Below, piece by piece: positions 22,861 to 35,605 of a stretch of DNA of 64,000 bases. Numbering within the stretch: the first letter of the stretch is position 1; each line of letters starts with the position of its first letter. The translations under genes and the position numbers were made by a program. The DNA comes from Phytopythium helicoides (taxonomy: Eukaryota; Oomycota; Peronosporomycetes; Pythiales; Pythiaceae). The notes beneath the pieces are model-generated. The model saw only the letters and a list, made by a program, of their open reading frames with translations. It did no database searches and was not told the DNA's origin. The DNA lies in the NCBI GenBank assembly GCA_024867545.1, contig JANFNE010000010.1:806001-870000 (forward strand), in the 5' to 3' direction.

Positions 22861-25800
22861 ATGATGGTCGCTGATGTGGTTCCTACTCGGCAAAGCAAGG
22901 TTTTCCCAACAGCATCGAGCGTACTCAGAGTCGGTCAATCTTGTGCGCACACTCTGGTACTGGTTATCTCCATAGTTCTCCTCGTACTGCCTTCTGGATC
23001 TAAAGCTCAATCAACAAACCACCTCGGCTACCCAGACCCAAGATACTCGACGAGCAAGATTATCACCAAGTTCTCGTGTACAGGAGGCTCTGCCAATTGT
23101 CCCGACGGTGGCGAATACGTTGGTGCCGGGGGAAATCTAACTGTGACAATCATTGAGATGCGGAATCTTCCTGACCTGGACGGATTTGGACTGGCTGGAT
23201 TGCAAACAGATGCGTACATCCGCGTGAGTATTGGTGACAACGTGCGCAAGTCAGGTGTAATCTGGAACTCACTCAATCCGGTGTGGCCTCCGTGCGTGGA
23301 GAAGGGATGCACTGGCGACAACGATACGGCACGAGATCTCAATTTTGGTTTTCGTCCTGCGGGAACTCAGATTGTCGTTGAGGTGCTAGACAAGGATAGC
23401 GGTTTTGAGTTTGGAGACGATCTCATTGCGACTGTCACGATCAATGCTATCTATTGCTCGTCATTCACCGCGATTACCCAGACGGTTATTAGCCCCGATG
23501 ACTCTGCATGGAGAATGCCGCAGCAACCATTGTGTGTAGAAGAGATGTGGATACCTCTCATCTCAGATGGTACTTGCAATGTTCAAAGTGACGGAGTGAG
23601 TCTCGTTAGTGGAAGTACGACGCCATGCATGCGATTGAGGATGACAGCGCTTCCCTTTCGGATGCGCACTGAAGAGGTCTATCTGAGCGGTATTGTCGTG
23701 TCAGGTGGGATGGGTGGGTATTATCCCAACGAAAACTCCTGGCTGTATGGGCGAGTTTATTCTGCATCCAACACTCGTTTGCTGAGCTACTTCCGAATGG
23801 ACCGATCTCGTGGTGGACTCCTTATTCGCTCAGACAGTACCTCAAACAACAATAAAGGAAACCTCACACTCGCAGATCAGTTTGGATACGCTCCGTATGC
23901 TCGTGTGACGCTTAATTATGACGCAGAGGTGTTCGTCTTTCGGCGGGTAGATGACCTAGCTTCGCAACCAGAATGGCTGGGGACTTCGTTCGGCTGGAGT
24001 CAGACTCGTGAATACGCACAACTTAAGGATGTGAGTGGGGACTTCCGAGCAGTCGCTATGAATATATCAGCACACCCAATGAATGAATACGGCGATGCAT
24101 TTGACGAGGGCCTCGTTACAGGTGCCAACCTGGCGCTAAACTACACGGATACTACGCTGAGTATGTACTTCATCATCGCGGCACCTCTTGAATCGTTTGA
24201 TGAGATCGCAGCTACCTATTCAAAGGAGTTCTCGCGGACAATATTCTTGCAAGTATCAGCCCAATATATCTTCAACATCTTGTTTTTGTCCGCTCTCTCT
24301 ACTCGCTTACTCAAGCGCATGCATTGGCGGCTGGATAGAGTGACATCGTTCTTGGCTGAGAGAGTTAGCTCCCCTGTTTCCACGAAGACTGATACTGTGA
24401 AGCCATTGACGGGATCTACTACACCTGCAAAACAACTCCCTTTATCTCGAGTGGGGCCAAAGCCAGATATTGTTGCACAACTCTTCTTCTGTCACAATGA
24501 GACTGAGCACGATTTAGGGTTTCGGCGCAATCTGTTTTATGCTTCCATTGCTGTGTATATGATCCTGGCGTCACCATTGTTGATTCTTGTGTCGTGGGGA
24601 GTGACAGCGATCTTGCTCGTCACTCCGCCTGCACTTGGCTTTGGGCTCGTTTTTCTCGGTCTCGGTACGATTTCAGCAGTTTACGGGGCAGTTCTGTGGG
24701 TGCGAATGGGCTGGAGAATGACAGCAACAGTCCTTCGACTCTTTGGGACAGCGTTCACGTTTGCTTTTGTGTTTCTGTTCTCGGCCACATTTGCCGATCC
24801 AAAAGTGTTTGTTGGTGGAGAGAACGTGGACTTTTTCTCGCTCACATCTATTTTCTTGACGCTCAATATGATGCCAATAATTTGGATTGCATTCACCAAC
24901 GATTCAAAGCTTATGAAGTCGCTTACGCAAGTTGTGGCTGTAGTGGGAGCGAGCAAGAAGGTGAATACTCTGAAATCCAAATTCAAGAACCTTGGGACAC
25001 TCGGGTTAAAACTAGCCGCCAACAAACAGCAAGCACTTGGTAACGAAGCGTCAGCACCTAAAAGAAGCCGTAAACTATCTGTGTTCGCGCCTTTGCTTGG
25101 GGACAACTACTCCGTCGAGCCATCTATTCCTGGGTTTGCGCATGCAGATATTCTGACAAGTGCATTTGTCACACCAGAAGAATCAAAGCAAGCTACGAAT
25201 CGTCGACTATATTGCTACGCATTAGCAGTGCTCGCTATCTACTGTATTGTGGCGCTGTCAAGATCGGCATATCCAACGCAGTCAATCGGGGTGACTGCTA
25301 CTGTTGTTCTTGTTGACAGTTGCGTATTCATGCTCCACCGAGGTCACCTAGCGTGGTCACCAGGATACATAGTGTTCTTGCTCAGTGCAGGTCGCGTGTG
25401 TCTAGTTGCTACCTGTGGTGATTACTGGCTACTTGGCCATGCGATGCTGTACATGGTCATAGGAACCGCTCTTTGCAAGGAAATCATCGGTAAGAATTTG
25501 CCTAGAATGAGCAAGCAAGAGGCTGGAGGGGTAGCGTTTTTTGGTCATGAGTACCAGCAGTGGCGCCATCTTGATGTATCGACAACACCAGAATTCGTAC
25601 TTGGTGTACTGTCATTTTTCTACGTATTCTTACTGCTTGCTGTCGCGTTCGGTACAGGATCTGGTGATGGAGATACCAAGATTCGCATCCCCATCATTGG
25701 GCAGGAGTGGGCACTATGGGTGTTCGGTGTTCTCGCTTTCGTAGTGGTGCTCTTTGGGGGCATATCTCTTGCTACATCACGAGCCTTCTTTCTACAGCGC

Positions 25801-28800
25801 GAGCAGCTACTCTCTGATTACGCTATGCGCGTCTACCTGTTTGTGCGGGGTTTCACGCTACCATTCATGCTTGCAGCTGCGTCGGAGGTACTCGTAATCT
25901 GCGCAGGATTATTTGTTTTTGCATCAACCGGGTCCACATTCATTCTAGCGACCTCTATATTTTCTCCGCTTCTTTTGATGTTGTCACTTGCCGTGTACGT
26001 TCAATGGCGGAAAAATGACTTTAGGCTTGTCGTATGGCCACCCGAGGATGACGAGGAAGATATTCTTGATGACGATGATGACGATTTGCTAGACGAAGAA
26101 GCTGCTCTTGAAAAAGAGGCCGGGATCTTACGTGACGCCTTTGTGCTTCCACCTCTTCGAGGAAAGGGAAATAACAGTATCTATGATAGTGGTGACGAGA
26201 GCTTTAAAATGCCGTCCCTGCCACCCAAGACCCGCTTACACCCGACACTATCGAATCCGCTTGGTGCAAAGTTACTTCAGAAGAAAGATGAAGAGGATGA
26301 TGAAAAAACCAAGTCAGGGATAGTCAAACGTCCACTCATGCATCGAAGTCATCTAGGAGGAGTGCGCAAAACGTCTGCAACCAAAGCAAACGCCACAGAC
26401 AACCAGTCTTCTACCAAAACAATACCCAATATTTCTGAAGGTGACAAGCCAAATATCTCGGTGCCTGTTGGTAGTGACCATGGAGCGAACTTTCTCGTTC
26501 GACTAGGCCGACAAACGCGCGACGCCGTAACAAAAGTAATCTCATGGCAGCGATCACTATTGTCAAAGAAAGCACATCGTAAGTATCAGCAAGTACCTGC
26601 TTCGTCACCGACAGCCCAAAGCCCTACACAAGGCTTGTCGACTGAGCCACTTCTTCTACTACCAAATACCGGTGGTGCAGGTACCTCTGGCAGTGAAGAC
26701 CCTGATGGCAATGATGGATTTGGACACGAGGTAGACTTTGCTAAGATGACATTATATGAGGCATATCGGCAGGGCTTCTTGCTGCCTCAAGATTATGTAA
26801 CACTGAGCTGTTTTGCAGCGTTATTGGTGTTACTTGTTCTGTATGGTTGTGTCCTGTCGGCGACTGAGACACCAGGATGGATGGGACAGCTTCTTTGGGT
26901 CAGCGCATACGTTGCAATGTTCTCGCTTGCTCCAACGGCAAAATATTTCCAAGTCGGTACCGCAACCACTGATATGCGCTTTGCGTATGGAGCAAGTTAC
27001 TTGCTTGCATGGATCACTGGCGCAATTCTGTTCGGATATGTACTAAGAGGGAACGTCAATACTGTGGAATCGCTTGCAATTCTATCATTTCTGGTTTTGT
27101 ACCCGGCTTTCCTGCTTCTAGCTATTGCGTTTGTGCAGTGGCGCGATGAACGCTGGGTTCGACCGTTATCGCGTCCCCTCCGTAAAGCGTTCAGTATTGG
27201 GGCAACTGCAATTGCTTTGCTTCTGTTTGAAATGTTTGTGTTCGGTTCTGTCTTATTTGGCGCAGCACTAGTCATGGTTCTTGCACTGGGCCTCTTTCTA
27301 TTGTTCTTCCTGTTGAAATGGGTTGAGAACGACCACTACCTAGCGCCACGATATGAAAGAAGAGCCAATGTGATCGCTGCAACTGTCACGGTGGGAGCGC
27401 TGGCAATTGGACTGATTTCTGGATTGCCATTTTTCTACTGTCTGTCAATTGTATTTGCCGTGCTCGTGCTGAAGTATACCTTGTTGCTTGGAGCTGCGTA
27501 CGTACAAATTGCTGGCAGTACTGCGAGCGGTGAAGTAGCGCTCTTCTATTCACCATATCTCTTCCCAGTGTTTTCGTACGACGCCTACAGAAACAACGTG
27601 CGAGATGAGACTCCACGAGTCCTAATACTGTATGTAGTATTGTTGCTGTTATTTACCTGGGGAGTGAGCGGAGTCATGTTTGTCGACCCTCTTGGCATCG
27701 GAGTAGGCCTCTGTAGCTTATCAATGCTTGTATTTGCGGGTGCGACCGCTCACTTGTGTGCGGTCACCCCAGTTCAGATGGGCATCGCTGCCAAGTACGT
27801 GAACGACATGATACTTCGTGATGCGAGTGCAGCAGCTCAATCTCTAGCCGAGCAACGACGAACACCATTGACCCTCGAGTGTACCGAGTTTGTCGAGCGA
27901 GAACGTCGAGAGCGAAAAGCAGAGCTCGAGTTCCAAGCAATCGCGTACGGAGGAAAAACAGCCCAACGTAGTGCGGCAACTACGAGCGACAAACCGGAGA
28001 ATTCCGAAGAGAAACCCGAACAACGAAAGTCTGGTGGGGAATTAGCAATGGAGATTGACGAAATGGAGCAACTGTGCGGCCTGCATCATAACTACGCGAC
28101 TCGCAGTGTTTTTCGACGCGTTGTTGCTGTTGTAAAAAACTCTACTGCAGCTGTCAAAGGCATAAAAGCAAGTAGCTCGGAAGAAATCCAACCTGCATCA
28201 GATGACGAATTGCTTAGTTTGCAAGATGCAATTATCGAGATCTTTCAGGATGGAGGCGGCCCGTTTGGGTTTTTGTATGCATTGACTATTCCATGGAGGC
28301 TGGTGGTGTTTTTAGGTCAAAAATACCAGATCCCAGCTTGGATTAAATGCCTAACACGATGCTTTCGGAGACTGAAGGACAAAAAGAAGAAGAATCAGGG
28401 TTTAATCATTGAAGAAGCTATGGCGGAGAGCAATAACAATGAGGAAAAAATTGCTGAAGAAGCTAACAGGGATACTAACGATTTGGAAGCAGGCGTGCGG
28501 TTGAAGACAGCACTGAAAGCATCGGCCAAGTCTAGAACAACGGAGACTTGTGATGAAGCAAACAAAGAAGACTTGGTGTCAGTGCTTCTGAAACTTCCAA
28601 CGCTAGATGGCGCTCTGGACACGGCTTTTTACGAGGAAACGCGTTGTATAATTCACTTTCAGCTTCTCCTTCTAGCTGCTGCAGATGCGCGGCTTAACAG
28701 AGAGAAAGTTCTGTTCAGAAGTTTTTGCGAGAGAACCGATTCAAGCTGATGTCAAATGGTATTCATCCTCCCGCCAATGTGTTTCGTACACGATCCTTCG

Positions 28801-31109
28801 CATCCATAGACGTACCACTTGTTGCAGTTTGGCTGTTATCCCTTTCCCGCGAAGATCGCGCACGCTTTCATGCTCTAAAAGCTGCATTTAATGCCGAAAC
28901 CGAGCGTGTGGACGCGTTAGTTGATGCGGAAGATCAGCGGGCACGAGCTGCACAGCTAGAGTGGCGTGGCTCGTGGTTTGAACACGACGAGTTACAAACC
29001 AGACGTCGACTTCAAGACTTTGAAGCTCGCAGGTTACGACGCCATCAACAAGGAGAAGACGACGAGGACGATAGCAAAAGTGGAGACGATGCAAACAAAG
29101 AAGATGCAGAAGCACTTTTGAATGCACAAGAGGCTCTTGCTGAAATCTCGTCTGGATATTCGTGCGTTCCCGGCTCATTTGGTCGTGCTCTTCAGTTTGT
29201 TGATCGAGAGTTTCCACCTGATACCACCTCGATTGCTGGGTGCATTCATATGGATGAAGTGGCGCCGGAATGGCTCGTTTCTTCTGCTATCAATGTTGCC
29301 GCTGGACTATTCGACGGAGGCACCTGACCCTGACGACGTACGCTCAGGTGGGAAGTTGGAAGACTCTTGGCTATTGAGCGCGATAAGCATTGTCGCTGCA
29401 TCTGGTGGAGTCGATGATGGTGCTGTTGACCCACTGCTCGATCGGATATTTGTCACGAAACAAACATCCATGACTGGAGCGTACGCACTACGATTGTACA
29501 AAAACTGTCAATGGCACACAATCATTGTTGACGATTTTTTTCCGGTCACCTTTGCTTCTGGAGCCGAAGGTGTCAACAATCATCCCACCATGTCTCCTCT
29601 GTCGCCACTCATGGTGCAAGTCCAACAACGCTCACCTGCTTTTGCATGCAGTCGTGATGCAGAAGAAATCTGGGTTGCACTTCTCGAAAAAGCTTTCGCG
29701 AAATACTACGGAGGATATGCAGCTCTGGAGAGCGCGTCACATTTCGGTGGAGACGTCTCTGGAGCACTCGAAGCACTTACTGGGTGTGTGGCAGAGGAAG
29801 TTTTTCCTAGCTCCTGCAGCTCGTGGTGCGCTAAAGACAACGCTATGGCAGCAATTGCTCCGCTTTCGTGCCAACGGATTTTTGCTCGGTGCAGCAACAC
29901 TTGCGAGTGATAATGCTGATTCGAGCTTACTTGACATGGGACTTGTGTTTGGTGCTTGCTACGTCATATATGACGTTCGTGATGTTGACGGACTTAGACT
30001 GGTCAAACTCCGAAATCCCCCTGGAGATCACCCGGAGTGGCGTGGCGACTGGAGTGACGGCTCGAAACTTTGGACGCGGCGGCTTCGTCGGCTCCTAGGA
30101 GTTCAACAACACGAAAGCTCCGATGACAATACCTTCTGGATGCACTTTGACGACTTTTGCCAAGCGTTCCGCTCGCTCTACGTGTGCAGGTACTACGACC
30201 CGGCCAAATGGACAACGCGCGAGGTGTTTGGTCGTTGGACCAACGGTTCTACACGAACGCCAAAGCCTGGGCCTGACGGCATTACCCCTGCTCCAATCAT
30301 AGAAATCCGAACGGCATGGGGTCTGCCGACGAAGCATAACCCAGGCTGCGAGCTCGAGAGCAATCCACAATTCTCGCTTGAGGTCATGCGACCTACTGAG
30401 CTCATCGTGACGCTCACGCAGGTGGATGCAAGGGGATCAGCTCCTGTTGAACCCCTTCCTGTCGCACTCTATGTCGTAGCTACTCGAGCTGCGGATCGTG
30501 CTGCGCGCGTCAAGGAGCTGACGAGGGAGAACGTGTTCGCCCATTCTGGAGCTCCCGTGAGGACAGCGAGAGGTGCGTGTGCACTGCCCCTGAGCTCCCG
30601 GCACGCACGTACACACTTCTAGTAGCTGCGTACAAGAAAGGAATGGAGGGTCCTTTCGAATACGCGTGCAGAGCAACTATCCCGTTGTGCTCTCTCCGCT
30701 TTGGCCGGCCGTGTGGAAAACCGGTGGCAATGGAGGAACGACCAGTGGCGGCGTACAGATGACCATGGCAGAGAAGGTCGCAGCTCGCGTGAAAGAGACG
30801 GTGGCAGACTCGGCTGCCGTCGCAAAGCTCGTCGAGAAGAAGAAGGAGCTCGTGGACAAGCTTGCAGCCGGCGCAGCAATTGTAGACAGCGCGCTTCGTG
30901 ACGACCAGAGCGTGCTGGAGGAGCAGCTTGCTATGGAGCAGGCTCGAGCACTAGAGGAGCAAGAGGAGCGTGCCGGAGGGAAGAAGAAGAGCAAGAAGAA
31001 GGCGAACGCGTCGCCGTGGATCGAGCAGTGGGACGCCGAGACCGGCAAGCCCTTCTACTTCAACAAGCAGTCGGGCGTGTCCTCGTGGGACAAGCCCGAC
31101 GACTTCTAA
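22861..31109 (+). CDS. DEK1-like multi-pass membrane calpain with C-terminal WW domain; active site degenerate, frame-broken
   Basis: About 2,750 codons. The first 5.9 kb is one open frame: an N-terminal signal/anchor (residues 27-47), a C2-like region (LTVTIIEMRNLPDLDG..., D-rich loops), many transmembrane helices and acidic linkers. It continues as KFLRENRFKL, typical of DEK1-type calpains, but one base out of frame at the T-run 28722-28726. The calpain core follows with further one-base changes near 29325, 29805, 30572 and 30658. Where GDCWLL is expected the sequence reads EDSWLL (TCT at 29365), and the GHAY His is Ala (GACY, 29954). The Asn of RNP is kept (30014), but the usual RNPWG reads RNPPG. 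A basic coiled segment leads to a WW domain (SPWIEQWDAETGKPFYFN...). If the residues are right the protease is inactive, leaving a membrane scaffold or sensor role. Confidence 0.78.
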
Positions 31110-31244
31110 GCATGCGTCCAACGAGTCAATTCAGTCGGTTATGCGAGAACGATAGGGAGCGAATACATGCATTGGCACTTTGAGCGCGAGCCGTCCGTCC
31201 TTGCAGTCGATGTCGTGGTCTGGACGCCTCGCCTCCTCGAGCGC

Positions 31245-31546
31245 TTAGGCGAGCGCGACGCTCTTGCCGCTGGCCTTGGACCACTTCTGCAGCGCCTCGA
31301 GCATGACCTGCTCGTCCGCGTCGCCCTCCACCAGGATCTGCTGCTTGGCCACGTCGCACTGCACGTTTGTGACGCCTGCACTCGTCACCAAAACCCAGCC
31401 GTATCTTGGTCAATACCGCGCCTCCGAGGCCCGCGAGAGGCTCAAAATGACGCGCACGCACCCTCGATCTTGGTCAGGATGCGCGTGCAGGCGCTCGAGC
31501 AGCCGTCGCACGTCATGCCCACCTTGAACTCGGTCACCTTGGTCAT
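31245..31546 (-). CDS. ATX1: ATX1-type copper metallochaperone
   Basis: Two exons (31546-31462, 31375-31245; phase 1) give 71 residues, the usual size. MTKVTEFKVGMTCDGCSSAC carries the metal-binding MxCxxC loop of the heavy-metal-associated (HMA) fold, and the last part (ILVEGDADEQVMLEALQKW) matches the second half of the fold. ATX1 proteins carry Cu(I) in the cytosol to P-type ATPases of the secretory pathway. The 86-base intron falls right after the first helix, at KIEG|VTNV. Its 3' end faces the 3' end of the calpain gene, 135 bases away. Confidence 0.92.
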
Positions 31547-32003
31547 CTTGGCGCGTCGCTTGTGGTCTTGCGGGTCAATCGAGAAGTGAGTCCAAAGGGA
31601 GGACCGAAGAAAGCGAAAAGCTACGAGGTGGCGCGAAGGTAGCCAATCAGCGCCCGCCTTGCACGGATATCGTCCAATCGGAGCGCGCAATCTGTCGCCG
31701 AGGAAGCGCAGGCGATTGTTGACAGCGCGGTGATGCGTAAAGGTCAGGATATCATACAAAATGCAAGGCAAACGACGCCCAAGGGCATTGACGACATGGC
31801 TGCATCGTGCCGAGCGCCGCGATGGTTGTGACGCAATTGTCGAATGGGGAGGCGACGTCAAGGGATCACGAGGATCACCTGGCTCCGCGCATGGGAGCTG
31901 CCGGAGCCAGCGTCGTATTACAGCTACAGCGACGATCACTGATGCGTCAGGTCCTACACCGGCCGATCGTAGGCAGTGCCGGCGCTCTTCGCTCCTCTAC
32001 GAC
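31547..32003. other. Intergenic region upstream of the copper chaperone
   Basis: About 460 bases between the chaperone start and the 3' end of the papain-ML gene, both on the minus strand. Short open frames occur on both strands but none is protein-like. The 3' UTR of the protease gene and the chaperone promoter must lie here; no specific signal is seen. Confidence 0.4.
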
Positions 32004-33718
32004 TTACATGGTCGCCAGCGGCTCGTACACGCGCGACTTCTGGCCGTCCGCCTGCTCCGACGTCAGGTCGAGCTCCACGTGCACGCAGAAGAGCGACGAG
32101 CCGGCGTTCTCGCTCTCGTCGTCCACCTTGCTCACGAGCTGGATCTCGTAGTTGCCCGATGGCGCGATCTCCGGAGGTTCACGTCCACCTTGAGGTCCGA
32201 GAACTTGCCTGGCTTGACTGGGCACGAGAATCCGTGCACTTCAATGTCGCCCAGGCCGAGAGGGAGCGGGACGTGCGTGTCGCCACACATCTTGCCGCTG
32301 TGCGCGAACACTGGCAGACCGCCGAGCTTCACCTGCAGCTTGAAGCTGCTCGTCTCGAACTCCTTGGTGATGGCGCCCTTGCCGAAGAACGAGATCGGCT
32401 GGCCGCGCTGAGGAGACGACGGAGTGATCTGCAGCGAGTCGAACTGGACAATAGACGACGACACGTCGCCGCACTGCGAGATCTTGGCCGAGGAGTACAG
32501 GTCCGCAAGGCTGATCGGGCGGCGCTCAATCTCGGACTCGGTGGTGAACGCCTCAGGTAGGGAACGACTCCGTAGGAGCCTCCACGTTGCTCACCTGGCT
32601 CGACCTGGTGAGCACAGTGGCGAACGGGTAGCTAGGGCACCATGGCGACGCCGCACTGGCCGGCAGGACCGTTGGCCTCACGAGCGAGAAGAATGTAGCC
32701 CTTGTCGCCCCACGTCGCTCCCCACGAGTTCTTCACCTTCCAGTACTTTTGTCCGTCTCCTCGCCGTAGCCGACCACCAGCACGCCGTGGTCGAGGCGGG
32801 TGCCGCACGTGGCGTTGAACACACCGGAGTGGTAGAACTGGAATGCGCGCTGATCGGCCTCGATGGCAACCGACACGGGCTGCTGGACGACCGCGGCCTT
32901 GAGCGCCTGCTCGTCCTTGGGGTTCACGTCCTGGTAACCCGAGACCGTGACGACGCTATTGCACTCCTTGCACACACCCTGCTTGGCCTTGTACTCGTAG
33001 TCGTCCTCGCTGCAGATTCCGCCGTGGTCCTCGATCCACGAGAAGGCGTGGTCCATGAGTCCGCCGTTGCAGCCCATGTCGCCATTGTGGTCGCAGTCGA
33101 CCAGCTCCTGCTCCGACAGGCTCGGGAGCTTGCCGCTGGACACGAACGCGGCTCCCTCGACAGGCGCCCGTCGCGGAGAACGCCCAGCACGATCTGTTCA
33201 TCCACAACAACAGCAATAGTTAGAAACTGTTTCTGGGTGCAAACGTAGCTAGTTTCATATCGCTTCGCCGTGACGCACCCACACATGCCCTGGTTCTTGA
33301 CGGGAGTGACGGCGCCCTTCTCCACCCAGTCGACGCTTTCGGGCAGGTTGGTGCTGCGCACGACCTCGCTGGGGTCCCTGCGCGCAGCCAGGCGCGCCTC
33401 CAGGTATCCGTCGGGCATCTCAAAGCCGAGCATGCGCTGGCGGAACTCGTCGTGCGAGAGGTGCGAGAACTCGTTGTGCGCGAGCGTGACGCCCGAGAAG
33501 GCGCTCTCGAGGTTCTGCTCGAGGATGAACAGGTCGTTGGCGATGTAGTTCTCCAGGCGGCGCGCGTACTCGAGCGCGTCCGCGAACGACACGCGGTGGC
33601 GCGCCAGCCAGTCCGAGAACTCGCGCTCGTACTCGAGCGGCGACTTGGCGTCGGCGCCGGCGCCGGCGGCCGCCAGCAGCCCCGCGACCACGAGCAGCGA
33701 CTTGGAGAGCACGCGCAT
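32004..33718 (-). CDS. Papain-family cysteine protease fused to an ML (MD-2-related lipid-recognition) domain
   Basis: ATG 33718 begins a signal peptide ([20 protein letters not shown]). An inhibitor I29-like propeptide follows, then the mature start [20 protein letters not shown]. An 85-base intron (33278-33194) splits the active-site motif [15 protein letters not shown]. The oxyanion Gln, catalytic Cys, His ([11 protein letters not shown]) and Asn ([13 protein letters not shown]) are all present. A linker of about 45 residues leads to the ML domain ([16 protein letters not shown]..., [30 protein letters not shown]) with paired Cys. Five one-base frame changes are needed (about 33164, 32745, 32635, 32567, 32177), for example AAAA for AAAAA at DKKYW. 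Likely a secreted or vacuolar protease with sterol/lipid-binding capacity. The papain-ML combination is, to my knowledge, an oomycete feature. Confidence 0.85.
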
Positions 33719-34423
33719 CGAGGCAGGAGGCGCGGGGGGAAGCGGGGGGAGAGGAGGGAGAAGGCACGCGCTTCTTCCTCGGCAAGATGGAGAATGCCTG
33801 ACACCTCCGTTGAAGTCAGGGGGGAGGAGATTGGATATGTGTTTAACACCCGCTAACGTACGGTTTTGTATGACGTGGAGTATGGGAGGTTGGAGGATGT
33901 TGATGAGTGCTGGTCGTGTTCTCAGGGCGGGCGGTATTCGACCAATCAACGCGGAGCTCTCGTGCCCGCTGGCGAGACATTTTCGCACGGCAGGTTTGTA
34001 TGGCGGGCGATGGATCATCTTCCAAGATCCCGACGCGCGTTCCGTGAACGTAGCTTCATGCCGCGGGGGCTTTGCGAGTATTAGTGAGGCCTCAAGCGCA
34101 AGCAGCTCAAGCCCCGGCGCTGGGGAAGCGTGCGTGCGCGAGGGAGAAGCTCTTCTGGTTGAAGCTCGACGCGTTGCCGCCGCTTTTCGCAAAACGCGGT
34201 GCAGTCTACTAAGCCTCTCTCTACGCCGCTCAGCTCCGAGCGCACCCACTTTCGCGACTGCACCTGATAACCTGAAAAGTCGGTCCAACTCGCCACAACG
34301 ACACCACACGGCAACCTCAACATGCGAGCCTGCAATACCACATACCCTCTAACCAGGTCCACGCACACTTCCACATATCTATATACAAAACCACCCCTCA
34401 AATCTCAACCCCCGCGCATTGCG
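33719..34423. other. Divergent intergenic region between the protease and the RING gene
   Basis: About 700 bases between two divergent starts. Overlapping open frames exist on both strands, but their composition is not protein-like and no family is evident. I see no tRNA, repeat or definite promoter element. A stretch rich in CCAC and ACA (34300-34420) precedes the RING gene. Confidence 0.4.
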
Positions 34424-35446
34424 ATGCCTCCATCCCCCCCACCAAATGATCTTTCGCGAACGAAAGCCGCGCCGAGAAAAGCACATCGCGGCGGCGCCGG
34501 CGGCCCGCGAGAGACGCGCGCGCCACAACCAAAGGCGGCGGCGGCGATGGCGATGGCGATGGCGACGGCCAGGCGCCGGTCGGCGAGCGCGAGCGACTGG
34601 CTGAGGCGCGAGGAGCGCGCGGGCGCGCGCGTGCGCCTGGAGGAGCTGCAGTGCTGCATCTGCTGCGACGTGCTGGCCTTCCCCGTGACGCTGCCCTGCG
34701 GGTGCGGCGCGCTGCGAGTCTGCGAGTGCGACGGTGGGGGGAGGGAATGGCGCGTGACTGACGGGCGTTCGCAGGCACAACTTCGACCGCGGGTGCATCC
34801 TGACGGCGTGGGAGTTCGAGGCCGAGCCGAGAGAGGCGGGCGAGGGCGACAGCTCGGAGGACGACGAGCCCCGCGGGGGTCACAGACGCGTCAGCGCGCA
34901 CTCGTGCCCGCTGTGCAGGCAGAGCGTGTGGCTAGAGGACGCCGCGCGCTCGCTGCAGGTCAACCGCTCGCTGCAGGGCGTGGTCGAGGCGCTCTTCCCC
35001 ATCGAGAGCGCGCGCGTGGCGTCCGACGACAAGCACCACCCGAGCCGCAGCCTGCCGACGCAGCCGCAGCTTGCTGCAGCTACTGCTGGAGCAGTGGGCG
35101 ACGACAGATACGACAGCGGGGGCGGAGGCCTGGCCGAGTTCCTGCGACGCCCCAGTCTCCGCACGCTCTCGTCGCTCGTGTCGGTGTCAGTCGCCTTCGC
35201 TCTACACGGTGCCGCCGGGCTTCACGCTCGCGGTGCTGCTGCTGCTGGTGCTGACCGCCGGTCGCCTGCACGCCGCCAGCCTCCGTCGGCGTCGCCACGT
35301 CCAGCGCGGCGTCCCCGATGCTGCTGCTGGTGCTGGAGGCCATGGACCGACTGTGCAACGGGCTGGCGCTGCTCATCCGAGACCTGTCGCTCGAGCTCGA
35401 CAAGCCACTCACGCTGCTCGTGCATCTGCTCGCCGTGCTGTGGTGA
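34424..35446 (+). CDS. RING-finger protein with C-terminal hydrophobic segments
   Basis: The first exon ends in the RING start LQCCICCDVLAFPVTLPCG; an 82-base intron (34694-34775 approx.) follows, and the next exon resumes with HNFDRGCILTAWEFE and later CPLCRQSVW. Together these give the C-C-C-H-C..C-C ligands of a RING domain, with an unusually long acidic insert between the third pair and CPLC. RING proteins of this kind are usually E3 ubiquitin ligases. Near the end, sense moves through three frames (LRTLSSLVSVS, then YTVPPGFTLAVLLLLVLTAG, then a helical tail ending LLVHLLAVLW at 35446), so two frame changes near 35190 and 35300 are suspected. The start could be 34424 or the Ala/Met-rich 34547. 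Confidence 0.65.
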
Positions 35447-35605
35447 ACGGCGCACATGTATCTACTATTTGCTGCTCTTGCATATGGCCACTCTGCACTG
35501 CAACGCGGTCAAGCACTGACATGTATTATGCGATTAGTGAAATCCGTTGCGCTTGACTTGAGTACACTATGGACATTTTCGTCTCCACTTCAACTGTTCC
35601 CGAAA

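Noticed and set aside
28716..28730. Programmed ribosomal frameshift at the T-run in the calpain gene
   Set aside because: No slippery heptamer with a clear downstream structure is seen, and further frame changes follow that could not all be programmed.
30573..30622. A 50-base intron (GTGCGT...TTCTAG) in the calpain C-terminal region
   Set aside because: Its in-frame translation (ARTYTLLVAAYKKG) fits the calpain C2-like domain, so it is coding.
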